64,000 bases of DNA, from contig JAFGTV010000029.1 in the NCBI GenBank assembly GCA_016938875.1, positions 62,001 to 126,000 of the forward strand, read 5' to 3'. The DNA is from Paracoccaceae bacterium (GTDB lineage Bacteria > Pseudomonadota > Alphaproteobacteria > Rhodobacterales > Rhodobacteraceae). The position numbers and the translations under genes are program-made. The first letter of the stretch is position 1, and every line of letters starts with the position of its first letter. A model generated the notes under the pieces. That model saw nothing but the letters and a program-made list of their open reading frames with translations, was not told the origin of the DNA and did no database searches. Shown here one piece after another: positions 20,573 to 28,850 of this stretch.

Positions 20573-22899
20573 TGACTGCCTTCACCGTCGCCACCGCCGG
20601 CAACCCCAATTGCGGCAAGACAACGCTTTTCAACGCCCTGACCGGCGCGCGACAGCGGGTCGGCAACTGGGCCGGTGTGACCGTCGACCGCAAGGAGGGC
20701 AGTTTTTCCCATGCGGGGGCCGCGGTGACGGTGGTGGATCTGCCCGGCACCTATTCGCTGGGCAGCATATCCGATAGCGGCATGGATGAGAGTATTGCGC
20801 GCGACTATATTCTGTCGGGCGAACCTGATCTCGTCATCAATATCGTTGATGCCTCGAACCTGGAGCGCAACCTGTATCTCACCGCCCAACTGGTCGAGAT
20901 GCGCGTGCCGATGATCGTCGCGCTGAACATGCTGGACATGGCCGAGGAGAAGGGCCTGCGGGTCGACCCCGAGGCCTTGGCCAACCGGATCGGCTGTCCG
21001 GTCATCCCCATCGTGGCCACCCGCAAAAAGGGCATCGACGCGTTGAAGGACGCCATCGTTGCCGCCGCCGCCGCGCCGGAACCGCCCAAGGCGACCGTGT
21101 CCCATCCCCATGCCGTCGAAGAGGCCCTTACCGGCCTGATCCCGCTGCTGGGGGCCGTGGCCGAGGAAAACGGGGTCGATACGCGCTGGCTGGCGGTCAA
21201 GTTGCTGGATGGCGATGCACAGGCCGGGTCGATGGCGGGCCCGGAGCTGACGGCAAAGGCGGACGAGGCGCGGCTCGGGGTCGAGGATCTGCTGGACGAG
21301 GATATCGACATCCTGCTGGCCGATTCCCGCTATGGGTTTGCCAACGGCCTGGCGCGCAGTTCGTCCCGGCGCACGCACCGTATTTCGCGCAGCCTGTCGG
21401 ACCGGATCGACGGGGTCGTTCTGAACCGGGTTCTGGGCATCCCGATCTTCCTTGTCATCATGTATTTGATGTTCCTCTTCGCGATCAATTTCGCCAGTGC
21501 GTTCATCGACTTTTTCGACATCCTCGTGGGCACGTTGCTGGTTGACTGGCCGTCCGAGGTGTTGACGGGTTTGGGGGCCCCGGCCTGGATCATCGCCCTG
21601 CTGCCGCAGGGGGTGGGGGCGGGCATCCAGACCGTGGCGACCTTTATTCCGGTCATCGGGTTCTTGTTCCTGTTCCTGACTTTTCTGGAGGATTCGGGCT
21701 ATATGGCCCGCGCCGCCTTTGTGATGGATCGGTCCATGCGCGCGATCGGCCTGCCGGGAAAGTCGTTCATTCCGATGATCCTGGGGTTCGGCTGCACGGT
21801 CCCCGCGGTGATGGCCGCACGGACGCTTGATAACCGACGCGACCGGATCATGACGGTGATGATGGCGCCCTTCATGTCCTGTGGTGCGCGGCTGCCGGTC
21901 TATGCGCTGTTTGCGGCGGCGTTCTTCCCGGCGGGCGGGCAAAACATCGTTTTCCTGCTGTATGTCATCGGCATCGCGGCGGCGGTTCTGACCGGGCTGG
22001 TGCTGAAGTCGACGCTGTTGCGGGGGCAGACCTCGCCGCTGATCATGGAACTGCCGCCCTATCACATTCCGACGCTGAAATCGGTGCTGCACACCACCTG
22101 GGACCGTCTCAAGGCGTTCTTGTTCAAGGCGGGCAAGATGATCGTCGCGGTGGTGGTCCTGCTGGGATTTCTGAACTCGATCGGGACGGACGGCTCGTTC
22201 AACAACCAGGATACCGAAAAGTCCGCGCTGGCCTCGATCGGCCGCACCATCACCCCGGTTTTCGAACCGATGGGCATCCATGAGGACAACTGGCCCGCCA
22301 CGGTCGGCCTGTTCACCGGCATCTTTGCGAAAGAGGCTGTGGTCGGCACGTTGAACGCACTTTACGGGCAGATGGTCGAGGACGGCGATGCCGACGCGCA
22401 GGACGAATTCAGCGTGATGGCCGGTATCGGGGCCGCGCTGGCCTCGATCCCCGCAAATCTGTCGGATGCGGTGGCCAGCATTGCAGACCCGCTTGGCCTG
22501 AATATCGGGGATGTGGCGAACGCCGAATCGGCCGCCGCGCAACAGGGCGTAAAGGCCGACGTGTTCGGCGCCATGGCCGCACGGTTCGACGGGTCGGCGG
22601 GCGCGTTGGCCTATATGCTGGCGATCCTGCTCTATATGCCCTGCGTTGCCGCAACGAGCGCGATCTGGCGCGAGACCGGCGCCAAGTGGACCTTCTTTGC
22701 GGTGGGCTGGACGACGGGCCTCGCTTACGGCGCGGCGGTCATCACCTACCAGGCCAGTCGGCTGTCGACTCAGCCGGTCGCGGCGATGTCGTGGATCGCA
22801 GGCATTCTTTCACTCTTTACCGTCGCGCTGGTCGCAATGCGCCTGGCCTCGGGGCCAAAGGCCTGGGGCCGACGGGCCGCGACCGCCCGCGTGGAATAG
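20572..22899 (+). CDS. feoB: ferrous iron transport protein B
   Basis: GNPNCGKTTLFNALTGARQRVGNWAGVTVD G-domain, VVDLPGTYSL, GCTVPAVMAARTL gate motif. Confidence 0.97.
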   Translation: MTAFTVATAGNPNCGKTTLFNALTGARQRVGNWAGVTVDRKEGSFSHAGAAVTVVDLPGTYSLGSISDSGMDESIARDYILSGEPDLVINIVDASNLERNLYLTAQLVEMRVPMIVALNMLDMAEEKGLRVDPEALANRIGCPVIPIVATRKKGIDALKDAIVAAAAAPEPPKATVSHPHAVEEALTGLIPLLGAVAEENGVDTRWLAVKLLDGDAQAGSMAGPELTAKADEARLGVEDLLDEDIDILLADSRYGFANGLARSSSRRTHRISRSLSDRIDGVVLNRVLGIPIFLVIMYLMFLFAINFASAFIDFFDILVGTLLVDWPSEVLTGLGAPAWIIALLPQGVGAGIQTVATFIPVIGFLFLFLTFLEDSGYMARAAFVMDRSMRAIGLPGKSFIPMILGFGCTVPAVMAARTLDNRRDRIMTVMMAPFMSCGARLPVYALFAAAFFPAGGQNIVFLLYVIGIAAAVLTGLVLKSTLLRGQTSPLIMELPPYHIPTLKSVLHTTWDRLKAFLFKAGKMIVAVVVLLGFLNSIGTDGSFNNQDTEKSALASIGRTITPVFEPMGIHEDNWPATVGLFTGIFAKEAVVGTLNALYGQMVEDGDADAQDEFSVMAGIGAALASIPANLSDAVASIADPLGLNIGDVANAESAAAQQGVKADVFGAMAARFDGSAGALAYMLAILLYMPCVAATSAIWRETGAKWTFFAVGWTTGLAYGAAVITYQASRLSTQPVAAMSWIAGILSLFTVALVAMRLASGPKAWGRRAATARVE

Positions 22900-22909
22900 G
22901 TGGCAGCGC

Positions 22910-23212
22910 ATGTTACTCTCTGAAATCCGTTCGTATTGCGCCCAGGCAGGCCGAGTGTCGCTAGAGCAATTGTCGGATCGTTTCGATGCCGATCCCGAGG
23001 CCGTCCGTGGCATGATGGACGTTCTGGTGAACAAGGGGATGGTGTGTTGCCTGACCAACCCGGACCCGACCTGTGGCAAGGCCTGTAGCGGCTGCACGAT
23101 GGGCTGTGCATCGCTGGGGCTGATGTCAGATGCGGTCTATGAATGGGTTGGCCGCCGCGCGCGCGGGGGGGGCGGTACCCCGCATGGTTCGGATGGGCCA
23201 GCACCGCACTGA
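22910..23212 (+). CDS. FeoC-like winged-helix protein with Cys cluster
   Basis: LLSEIRSYCAQAGRVSLEQLSDRFDADPEAVRGMMDVLVNKGMV followed by CCLTNPDPTCGKACSGCTMGC. Confidence 0.8.
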   Translation: MLLSEIRSYCAQAGRVSLEQLSDRFDADPEAVRGMMDVLVNKGMVCCLTNPDPTCGKACSGCTMGCASLGLMSDAVYEWVGRRARGGGGTPHGSDGPAPH

Positions 23213-23438
23213 GATCACGCGATGACAGCCCCGGGGGGGATCGGCGCCGGGCCGCAGTCGCCCCGCGACGGCCGGTTCTGCGATGTCCCCGACCGGGGCA
23301 GATAAAAACCTGCCTCAACGGCCGAAAACGGCGTAGCCCACCGGGGACCGCCGCGATTTATTCACGATGATAAGGTGGCTGCGCCCACATCCTTCTGCCT
23401 CTGTCGCAGAAAAATATTTTCTGAAAGTAGGGTGCTGG

Positions 23439-23459
23439 ATCTCGGCGCGCGGCCGAGAT
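23439..23459. other. stem-loop in the feoC-rpiB intergenic region
   Basis: ATCTCGGC-gcgcg-GCCGAGAT, perfect 8-bp stem. Confidence 0.35.
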
Positions 23460-23640
23460 TGCCTGCTTGTCAGAAAGGCTTGCCTCTCCTGCGCCGCGTC
23501 GCGCGCGTCAGCGCCCAACGCTGCCGTCAAGGCAGAGTGCGGCGGAGGTCAGGAAAGAGCCCCGTTTTGACCAATGCTGCATACCTTTTGAAGGTCTGTT
23601 TTTGATTGCTCGCTGAGCATGTAATTGCTTAATGTAGCTT

Positions 23641-24090
23641 ATGAGCACTCGCATCCGTATCGCCCTGTCGAGCGACCATGCCGCCATCGAACTCCGTCAA
23701 TCAATATCCCGTTATCTTACGGAGAGGGATTTTGATGTAGTTGACATTGGGCCGACAGAGCCTGAGAGCACTCACTATCCGAAACATGGCGAAGCGGCGG
23801 CGAGGATCGTCGCCTCCAACGATTGTCAGCTTGGCATTATTTTATGTGGCACAGGCCAAGGCATCATGATGGCAGCGAACAAGGTGAAGGGCATCCGGTG
23901 TGGTGTGTGCGCTGACCCGTTTTCGGCCCGAATGATCCGCCAACATAACGATGCAAACATGCTGTCCTTGGGCGCCCGCGTGGTGGGTGAAGGCTTGGCA
24001 TTGGAAATAGTTGATGCATTCGTGAACGCTTCCTTCGAAGGTGGCCGACATGCAGTCCGAGTTACAATGATTGACGCGATAGAAAGCTGA
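23641..24090 (+). CDS. rpiB: RpiB/LacA/LacB family sugar-phosphate isomerase
   Basis: SSDHAAIELRQSI, LGIILCGTGQGIMMAANKVKGIRCG, RQHNDANMLSLGARV. Confidence 0.9.
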   Translation: MSTRIRIALSSDHAAIELRQSISRYLTERDFDVVDIGPTEPESTHYPKHGEAAARIVASNDCQLGIILCGTGQGIMMAANKVKGIRCGVCADPFSARMIRQHNDANMLSLGARVVGEGLALEIVDAFVNASFEGGRHAVRVTMIDAIES

Positions 24091-24250
24091 TTGCAGCCAT
24101 TGGAGCCGCCGCAGCCAATGCTCGCTTCGTCCGCACAGCAGACGCTCATGACCATCGCAGCGAAGGGCCGCTTCGATGTAGGCCGCCCGGCCAGAGGCAA
24201 TGCTTCTGACGAAAAGAGCTGACCTATCTGGTGCTTTACAATAAGGGATT

Positions 24251-24326
<76 letters not shown>

Positions 24327-24414
24327 ACTCTAAGGCGGCCCTTTCGGCCCGCCCGCGTGTATCTATGAAAGCGGCGGGGGGAGATCAAGCGAAAAAATCA
24401 CCTCGCCCGCAGCC

Positions 24415-24747
24415 TTAGTTGTCGTCGTCGTCCGCCGCCACATCGGCGATGTCGTCAAGCGAGACGCTATCGTCGTCATCATCGTCGTCCAGCACGTCAT
24501 CGCCCAGATCGACATCGGTGTCGTCGTCGTCGACCACTTCATCGTCAGCTTCCAGATCCTCGGCCGGCGCAGCCTTCTTGGGCCGTGCCTTTTCGGTGAC
24601 CAGCGTCCGACCCTTGCTTGCGGTCAGGCTTTCCAACGAGAATTCGTGCCCGCAGGACGGGCAGGTCATCGGATTGCGCTGCAGATCGTAAAAGCGGGTC
24701 GAGCAGTTCGGGCAAACGCGCTTTACGCCCCATTCTTCCTTGGGCAT
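24415..24747 (-). CDS. TIGR02300-family protein (zinc-ribbon-like N-terminus, Asp-rich tail)
   Basis: RVCPNCSTRFYDLQRNPMTCPSCGHEF and a long acidic C-terminus. Confidence 0.85.
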   Translation of the reverse strand: MPKEEWGVKRVCPNCSTRFYDLQRNPMTCPSCGHEFSLESLTASKGRTLVTEKARPKKAAPAEDLEADDEVVDDDDTDVDLGDDVLDDDDDDDSVSLDDIADVAADDDDN

Positions 24748-24861
24748 GGATGTCCTCTCACACGGGTCTGATTTCTTGCGGTTCACGCCACGTGCCACAA
24801 GTGCCCCGACGTGTCAAAGCCCTTTTGGGCTGCTATGCTAGTCACGCGAACAGAGGCAGAG

Positions 24862-25554
24862 ATGAGCATCACCCACATTCCCGGCGATCCACCGCTTGAG
24901 GTTACGCTGCGCCGCTCGGTGCGGGCCCGGCGTTATTCGCTGCGTATCTCGCAGCTTGATGGGCGGGTGACGCTGACAATGCCCCAGCATGCACCGCTCA
25001 AGGCAGGCCTGGCCTTTGTGCGCGAGAAAGAGGGTTGGATCCGCGGCCACCTCGCGGCGCGGCCCCGGGAATGCCCGGTCGGACTGGGCGGCACGGTGCC
25101 GTTTCAGGGCCGCGACTTGCGCGTGATTGCCGGGCAATGCCACAGGCCACACCTGGCCGACAATGCGCTGGTCGTGCCGGGTGCTGCCGAGGACGCCCCG
25201 GCCAGGGTCATGGGTTTTCTCAAGACCCGGGCGCGGGCCGAACTGGCCGCCGCGGCGGACCACTATGCCGCGGCGCTGGGCCGGCCCTATGGGCGGTTGA
25301 CGTTGCGCGACGCACGCACGCGCTGGGGGTCATGCTCGTCGCGGGGGGATCTGATGTTTTCGTGGCGGCTGATCATGGCCCCGGCCCAGGTGTTGGATTA
25401 CGTGGCCGCCCACGAGGTTGCGCACCTGGCCGAAATGAACCACTCGCCCGCGTTCTGGGCGGTGGTGGAGCGCCTGATGCCCGACTATGCCGCGCCGCGT
25501 GCCTGGCTGCGCATCAATGGCGCGATGCTGCACCGGGTGCGTTTCACGGATTGA
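24862..25554 (+). CDS. M48/YgjP-like zinc metallopeptidase (DUF45)
   Basis: DARTRWGSCSSRGDLMFSWRLIMAPAQVLDYVAAHEVAHLAEMNHSPAFW. Confidence 0.9.
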   Translation: MSITHIPGDPPLEVTLRRSVRARRYSLRISQLDGRVTLTMPQHAPLKAGLAFVREKEGWIRGHLAARPRECPVGLGGTVPFQGRDLRVIAGQCHRPHLADNALVVPGAAEDAPARVMGFLKTRARAELAAAADHYAAALGRPYGRLTLRDARTRWGSCSSRGDLMFSWRLIMAPAQVLDYVAAHEVAHLAEMNHSPAFWAVVERLMPDYAAPRAWLRINGAMLHRVRFTD

Positions 25555-25567
25555 CGCGGGGGGATTT

Positions 25568-25577
25568 TGTGATCACA
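25568..25577. promoter_or_regulatory. TGTGATCACA palindrome just upstream of the GntR gene; candidate autoregulatory operator
   Basis: 10-bp perfect palindrome, 8 bp before the ATG at 25586; same core as sites upstream of sucC and sdhC. Confidence 0.6.
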
Positions 25578-25585
25578 TTTCTCCC

Positions 25586-26236
25586 ATGTTGATCCAGACC
25601 CGACCCGGCGAGGCAGGCACCTCGGCCCATGACCGGCTGTACCGGACCCTGCGCACCCAGATCATCCATGGCGAGTTGACGCCAGGGGCAGCGCTGACGT
25701 TGCGCGGGCTGGGGCGCCAGTTCGGCGTGTCGATGACCCCCGCGCGCGAGGCCGTGCGCCGCCTGGTGGCCGAAGGGGCGCTGACCCTCTCGGCCTCGGG
25801 GCGCATTTCGACGCCCGAGCTGTCGAACGAGCGGATCGAGGAACTGGCCGCCCTGCGCGCCCTTCTGGAACCCGAACTTGCCAGCCGCGCGCTGCCCCGC
25901 GCCCACCTGGCGCTGATCGAACGGCTGCAAACCATCAACGCCAGCATCGGCGAGGTTGTCTCGCGCGGGGATGCGGTGGGCTTTATCCGCACCAACCTGG
26001 AGTTTCACCGCACCCTCTACCTGCGCGCCCAGGCCCCCGCGATGTTGGCCATGGCCGAAACCGTCTGGCTGCAATTGGGCCCCACGATGCGGGCGCTCTA
26101 TGGACGGTTGGGGCGGACCGAACCGCCGCAGCACCACCGCATGATCCTGGCCGCCCTGCGCGCCGGGGACGAACCCGCGCTGCGGCTGGCGGTGCGCACG
26201 GATGTCACCCAAGGCCTGCGGATGCTGGCCGCCTGA
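25586..26236 (+). CDS. GntR-family transcriptional regulator (FCD domain)
   Basis: LYRTLRTQIIHGELTPGAALTLRGLGRQFGVSMTPAREAVRRLVAEGALTLSASGRISTP plus FCD-type helices. Confidence 0.9.
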   Translation: MLIQTRPGEAGTSAHDRLYRTLRTQIIHGELTPGAALTLRGLGRQFGVSMTPAREAVRRLVAEGALTLSASGRISTPELSNERIEELAALRALLEPELASRALPRAHLALIERLQTINASIGEVVSRGDAVGFIRTNLEFHRTLYLRAQAPAMLAMAETVWLQLGPTMRALYGRLGRTEPPQHHRMILAALRAGDEPALRLAVRTDVTQGLRMLAA

Positions 26237-26248
26237 GGGCGTGCTTTG

Positions 26249-26278
26249 CCTTCCTCCTGGGAAAAATACCTAAAGCCC
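26249..26278 (+). repeat. copy 1 of a recurrent intergenic element (CTTCTTCTGGnnnAAATAyCC-like)
   Basis: CTTCCTCCTGGGAAAAATACC. Confidence 0.4.
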
Positions 26279-26382
26279 GACCGCCCCCACAGGACCGGCG
26301 TCCCGGCTAAAGGGCATGCCGTGGTCCCGCGCGCCGGGGTTTTCGACGATGCCCCGGCGCGCGGTTGGGGTCAGGCCTGTTT

Positions 26383-27771
26383 TCAGGCGTGGATCGTGCC
26401 GTCGCCGCAGGCCAGCGCGGCCTCGCGCACGGCCTCGGAATAGGTGGGATGGGCGTGGCAGGTGCGGGCCAGATCCTCGGCCGCGGCGCCGAATTCCATG
26501 GCGACACAGATCTCGTGGATCAACTCGTCCGCCGCCGGGCCGATGATATGGGCGCCCAGAATGCGGTCGGTCTCCTTGTCGGCCAGGATTTTCACAAAGC
26601 CGTCGGCGGCGAAATTGGCCTTGGCCCGACCGTTGCCCATAAAGGAAAACTTGCCCACCTTATAGGCGCGGCCCGCCTCTTTGAGCTGCTCTTCGGTCTG
26701 GCCGACGGTGGCGACCTCGGGGTGGGTGTAGATCACGCCGGGGATCACGCCATAGTTCACATGTCCCGCCTGACCGGCCAGGATCTCGGCCAGGGCCATG
26801 CCCTCGTCCTCGGCCTTGTGGGCCAGCATCGGGCCCTCGATCACGTCGCCGATGGCATATAGGCCCGCGACAGAGGTCTTGTACTGCGCATCGGTGGCGA
26901 TCTGGCCGCGTTCGGTGATCTTGACCCCAAGCGCGTCCAGTCCCAGCCCGTCGGTAAAGGGTTTGCGCCCTGTGGCCAGCAGCACCACGTCGGCGTCAAC
27001 CTGGTGTTCGCTGTCATCCTTGCGCAGCTTGTAGCTGACCTTGGCCTTGGTTTTCAGCGCCTGCGCGCCCTGCACCGCGGCGCCGGTGATGATCTCCAGC
27101 CCCTGCTTTTTCAACAGCGCACGGAAACTGCGCGCCACCTCGGCATCCAAACCGGGGGTGATCTGGTCGAGATATTCCAGCACCGTCACCTCGGCCCCAA
27201 GCCGGGCATAGACCGACCCCAGTTCCAGCCCGATGACACCCGCGCCGATCACCACCAGTTTCTTGGGCAGTTTCGCCAGCGACAGCGCCCCGGTCGAGGT
27301 GACCACGGTCTTTTCGTCGACCTCGACACCGGGCAGGCTGGCGGGTTCCGACCCCGAGGCGATGATGATGTGCTTGGCGACATGGGTTTCATCGCCGACC
27401 TTTACCTGACCGGCCTCGGGGATCGTGGCCCAGCCCTTGATCCAGTCGACCTTGTTCTTCTTGAACAGGAACTCGATCCCCTTGGTGTTCTGGGCGATCA
27501 CCTCGTCCTTGTAGGATTGCATCTGGGGCCAGTCGACCGAGGGGGATTTCCCCTTGAGGCCCATTTGCGCGAAGTGATGCTCGGCCTCGTGCAGCTGGTG
27601 CGACGCGTGCAAGAGAGCCTTGGAGGGGATGCAGCCCACGTTGAGGCAGGTGCCGCCCAAGGTCTCGCGCCCCTCGACGCAGGCGGTTTTCAGGCCCAGT
27701 TGCGCGCAGCGGATGGCGCAGACATAGCCGCCGGGACCGGAACCGATGATGATGACGTCATAGCTTGCCAT
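26383..27771 (-). CDS. lpdA: dihydrolipoyl dehydrogenase (E3 of the 2-oxoglutarate dehydrogenase complex)
   Basis: [44 protein letters not shown]. Confidence 0.95.
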   Translation of the reverse strand: MASYDVIIIGSGPGGYVCAIRCAQLGLKTACVEGRETLGGTCLNVGCIPSKALLHASHQLHEAEHHFAQMGLKGKSPSVDWPQMQSYKDEVIAQNTKGIEFLFKKNKVDWIKGWATIPEAGQVKVGDETHVAKHIIIASGSEPASLPGVEVDEKTVVTSTGALSLAKLPKKLVVIGAGVIGLELGSVYARLGAEVTVLEYLDQITPGLDAEVARSFRALLKKQGLEIITGAAVQGAQALKTKAKVSYKLRKDDSEHQVDADVVLLATGRKPFTDGLGLDALGVKITERGQIATDAQYKTSVAGLYAIGDVIEGPMLAHKAEDEGMALAEILAGQAGHVNYGVIPGVIYTHPEVATVGQTEEQLKEAGRAYKVGKFSFMGNGRAKANFAADGFVKILADKETDRILGAHIIGPAADELIHEICVAMEFGAAAEDLARTCHAHPTYSEAVREAALACGDGTIHA

Positions 27772-27860
27772 TGGGGCCTCCTTTGGGGGCGGATGTTGGT
27801 GTGGGTCGGCGGGGCGGGGCAGGGGGGCTGTCCGCCCCCCGCCGCCCGTGCCGGGCGGCC

Positions 27861-27892
27861 CCCCCCGAGGATATTTCCGACCAGAAGAAGAT
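27861..27892 (-). repeat. copy 2 of the recurrent intergenic element
   Basis: Reverse complement ATCTTCTTCTGGTCGGAAATATCCTCGGGGGG. Confidence 0.45.
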
Positions 27893-28287
27893 CATACCAG
27901 CGCGGCCAGCGTCATCAGGATGATCGCGAGAAAGCCCACCGCCCAGATGATCGAGCGGCCCGGCACCCAGCCCAGGATATAGGCGGGCACGTAAAGGACG
28001 CGGGCGCCCAGGAAGGCCCAGGCGCAGGTCGCGGTGAACCAGCTCGATTGGTCCGAGACGGTGATCAGGGTGACAGCGGCGGTGAACAGGATCAGCGCCT
28101 CGAAATGGTTATTGACGGCGCGCAGCATCCGGCCGGTGCGGCGCGAGAGCGGCTGTGGCGGGGTGTCGTCGCGCGGCGAGAGGGTGAATTCGGTGCCAAG
28201 CTCCATGTTGGCGGGGATCGCCATGAGAGCGAATTGCACGGCCTGGAGCAGGATGGCGAGGGCGAGGGCGGTGAGTTCTGGGGTCAT
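27892..28287 (-). CDS. MAPEG-family membrane protein
   Basis: MTPELTALALAILLQAVQFALMAIPAN..., RAVNNHFEALILFTAAV, GARVLYVPAYILG. Confidence 0.88.
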   Translation of the reverse strand: MTPELTALALAILLQAVQFALMAIPANMELGTEFTLSPRDDTPPQPLSRRTGRMLRAVNNHFEALILFTAAVTLITVSDQSSWFTATCAWAFLGARVLYVPAYILGWVPGRSIIWAVGFLAIILMTLAALV

Positions 28288-28835
28288 GGGATTTCGACCT
28301 TCGTGGTTTTTGTTCCGGTCGCGGGGTTCACAACCACTTTCTTAAGAAAAATACCCCCGTTGAAGATGGTCGGCGGTATCGAAGAAAAGCGATTAAAGAA
28401 TTCCTCCGTCAAATATAAACCTAGGTAGTCAAGGCGAGCGAAGGCGCGCTGATGCGGAGGCATTTCATCCTCACCTTCCACGTGGATAAACTGTATTTGA
28501 CTAGAGATTTTTTGGATATCTGAGTCAGTAAAATCGGCCCTCCACGAGTGCGCTATCTTGTTCCTGACATCCGCGAATTTTCCCAGTGCGGTTAGTTCTT
28601 GGTCTCCGATCAATCCGAATGCATGCGCGTATTTTGCCAAGACTTTAAGGCCCACCTTATTTTCGTCGCCGAAGAGGACCCGAGAAGACCTATTGTTTGC
28701 AAGCCGCTTGAGGATTGCCCTGCGTAACAGGTCTTCAAGAAGTCCCGCCTCTAGAAGAATTCGCGCGCGAGGTGACTCGCCATTGAGCCGAGCAAGAAAC
28801 CCGGCTGCTTCACTCTTGGTCTGACTCGCGCTCAC
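28284..28835 (-). CDS. HEPN/MltR-like alpha-helical protein
   Basis: LLEDLLRRAILKRL...VLFGDENKVGLKVLAKYAHAFGLIGDQELTALGKFADVRNKIAHSW; R-X4-H motif; GTG start; 15 bp from the sucB stop; AT-richer than its neighbours. Confidence 0.65.
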   Translation of the reverse strand: MSASQTKSEAAGFLARLNGESPRARILLEAGLLEDLLRRAILKRLANNRSSRVLFGDENKVGLKVLAKYAHAFGLIGDQELTALGKFADVRNKIAHSWRADFTDSDIQKISSQIQFIHVEGEDEMPPHQRAFARLDYLGLYLTEEFFNRFSSIPPTIFNGGIFLKKVVVNPATGTKTTKVEIP

Positions 28836-28850
28836 GATCCCTAACCGATC

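Noticed and set aside
20389-22542. 717-aa ORF on - strand opposite feoB
   Set aside because: Antisense shadow of feoB; no recognisable family
24415-24540. Repetitive GTC/ATC-rich tract
   Set aside because: Explained by the Asp-rich C-terminal tail of the TIGR02300 protein, not a CRISPR or satellite
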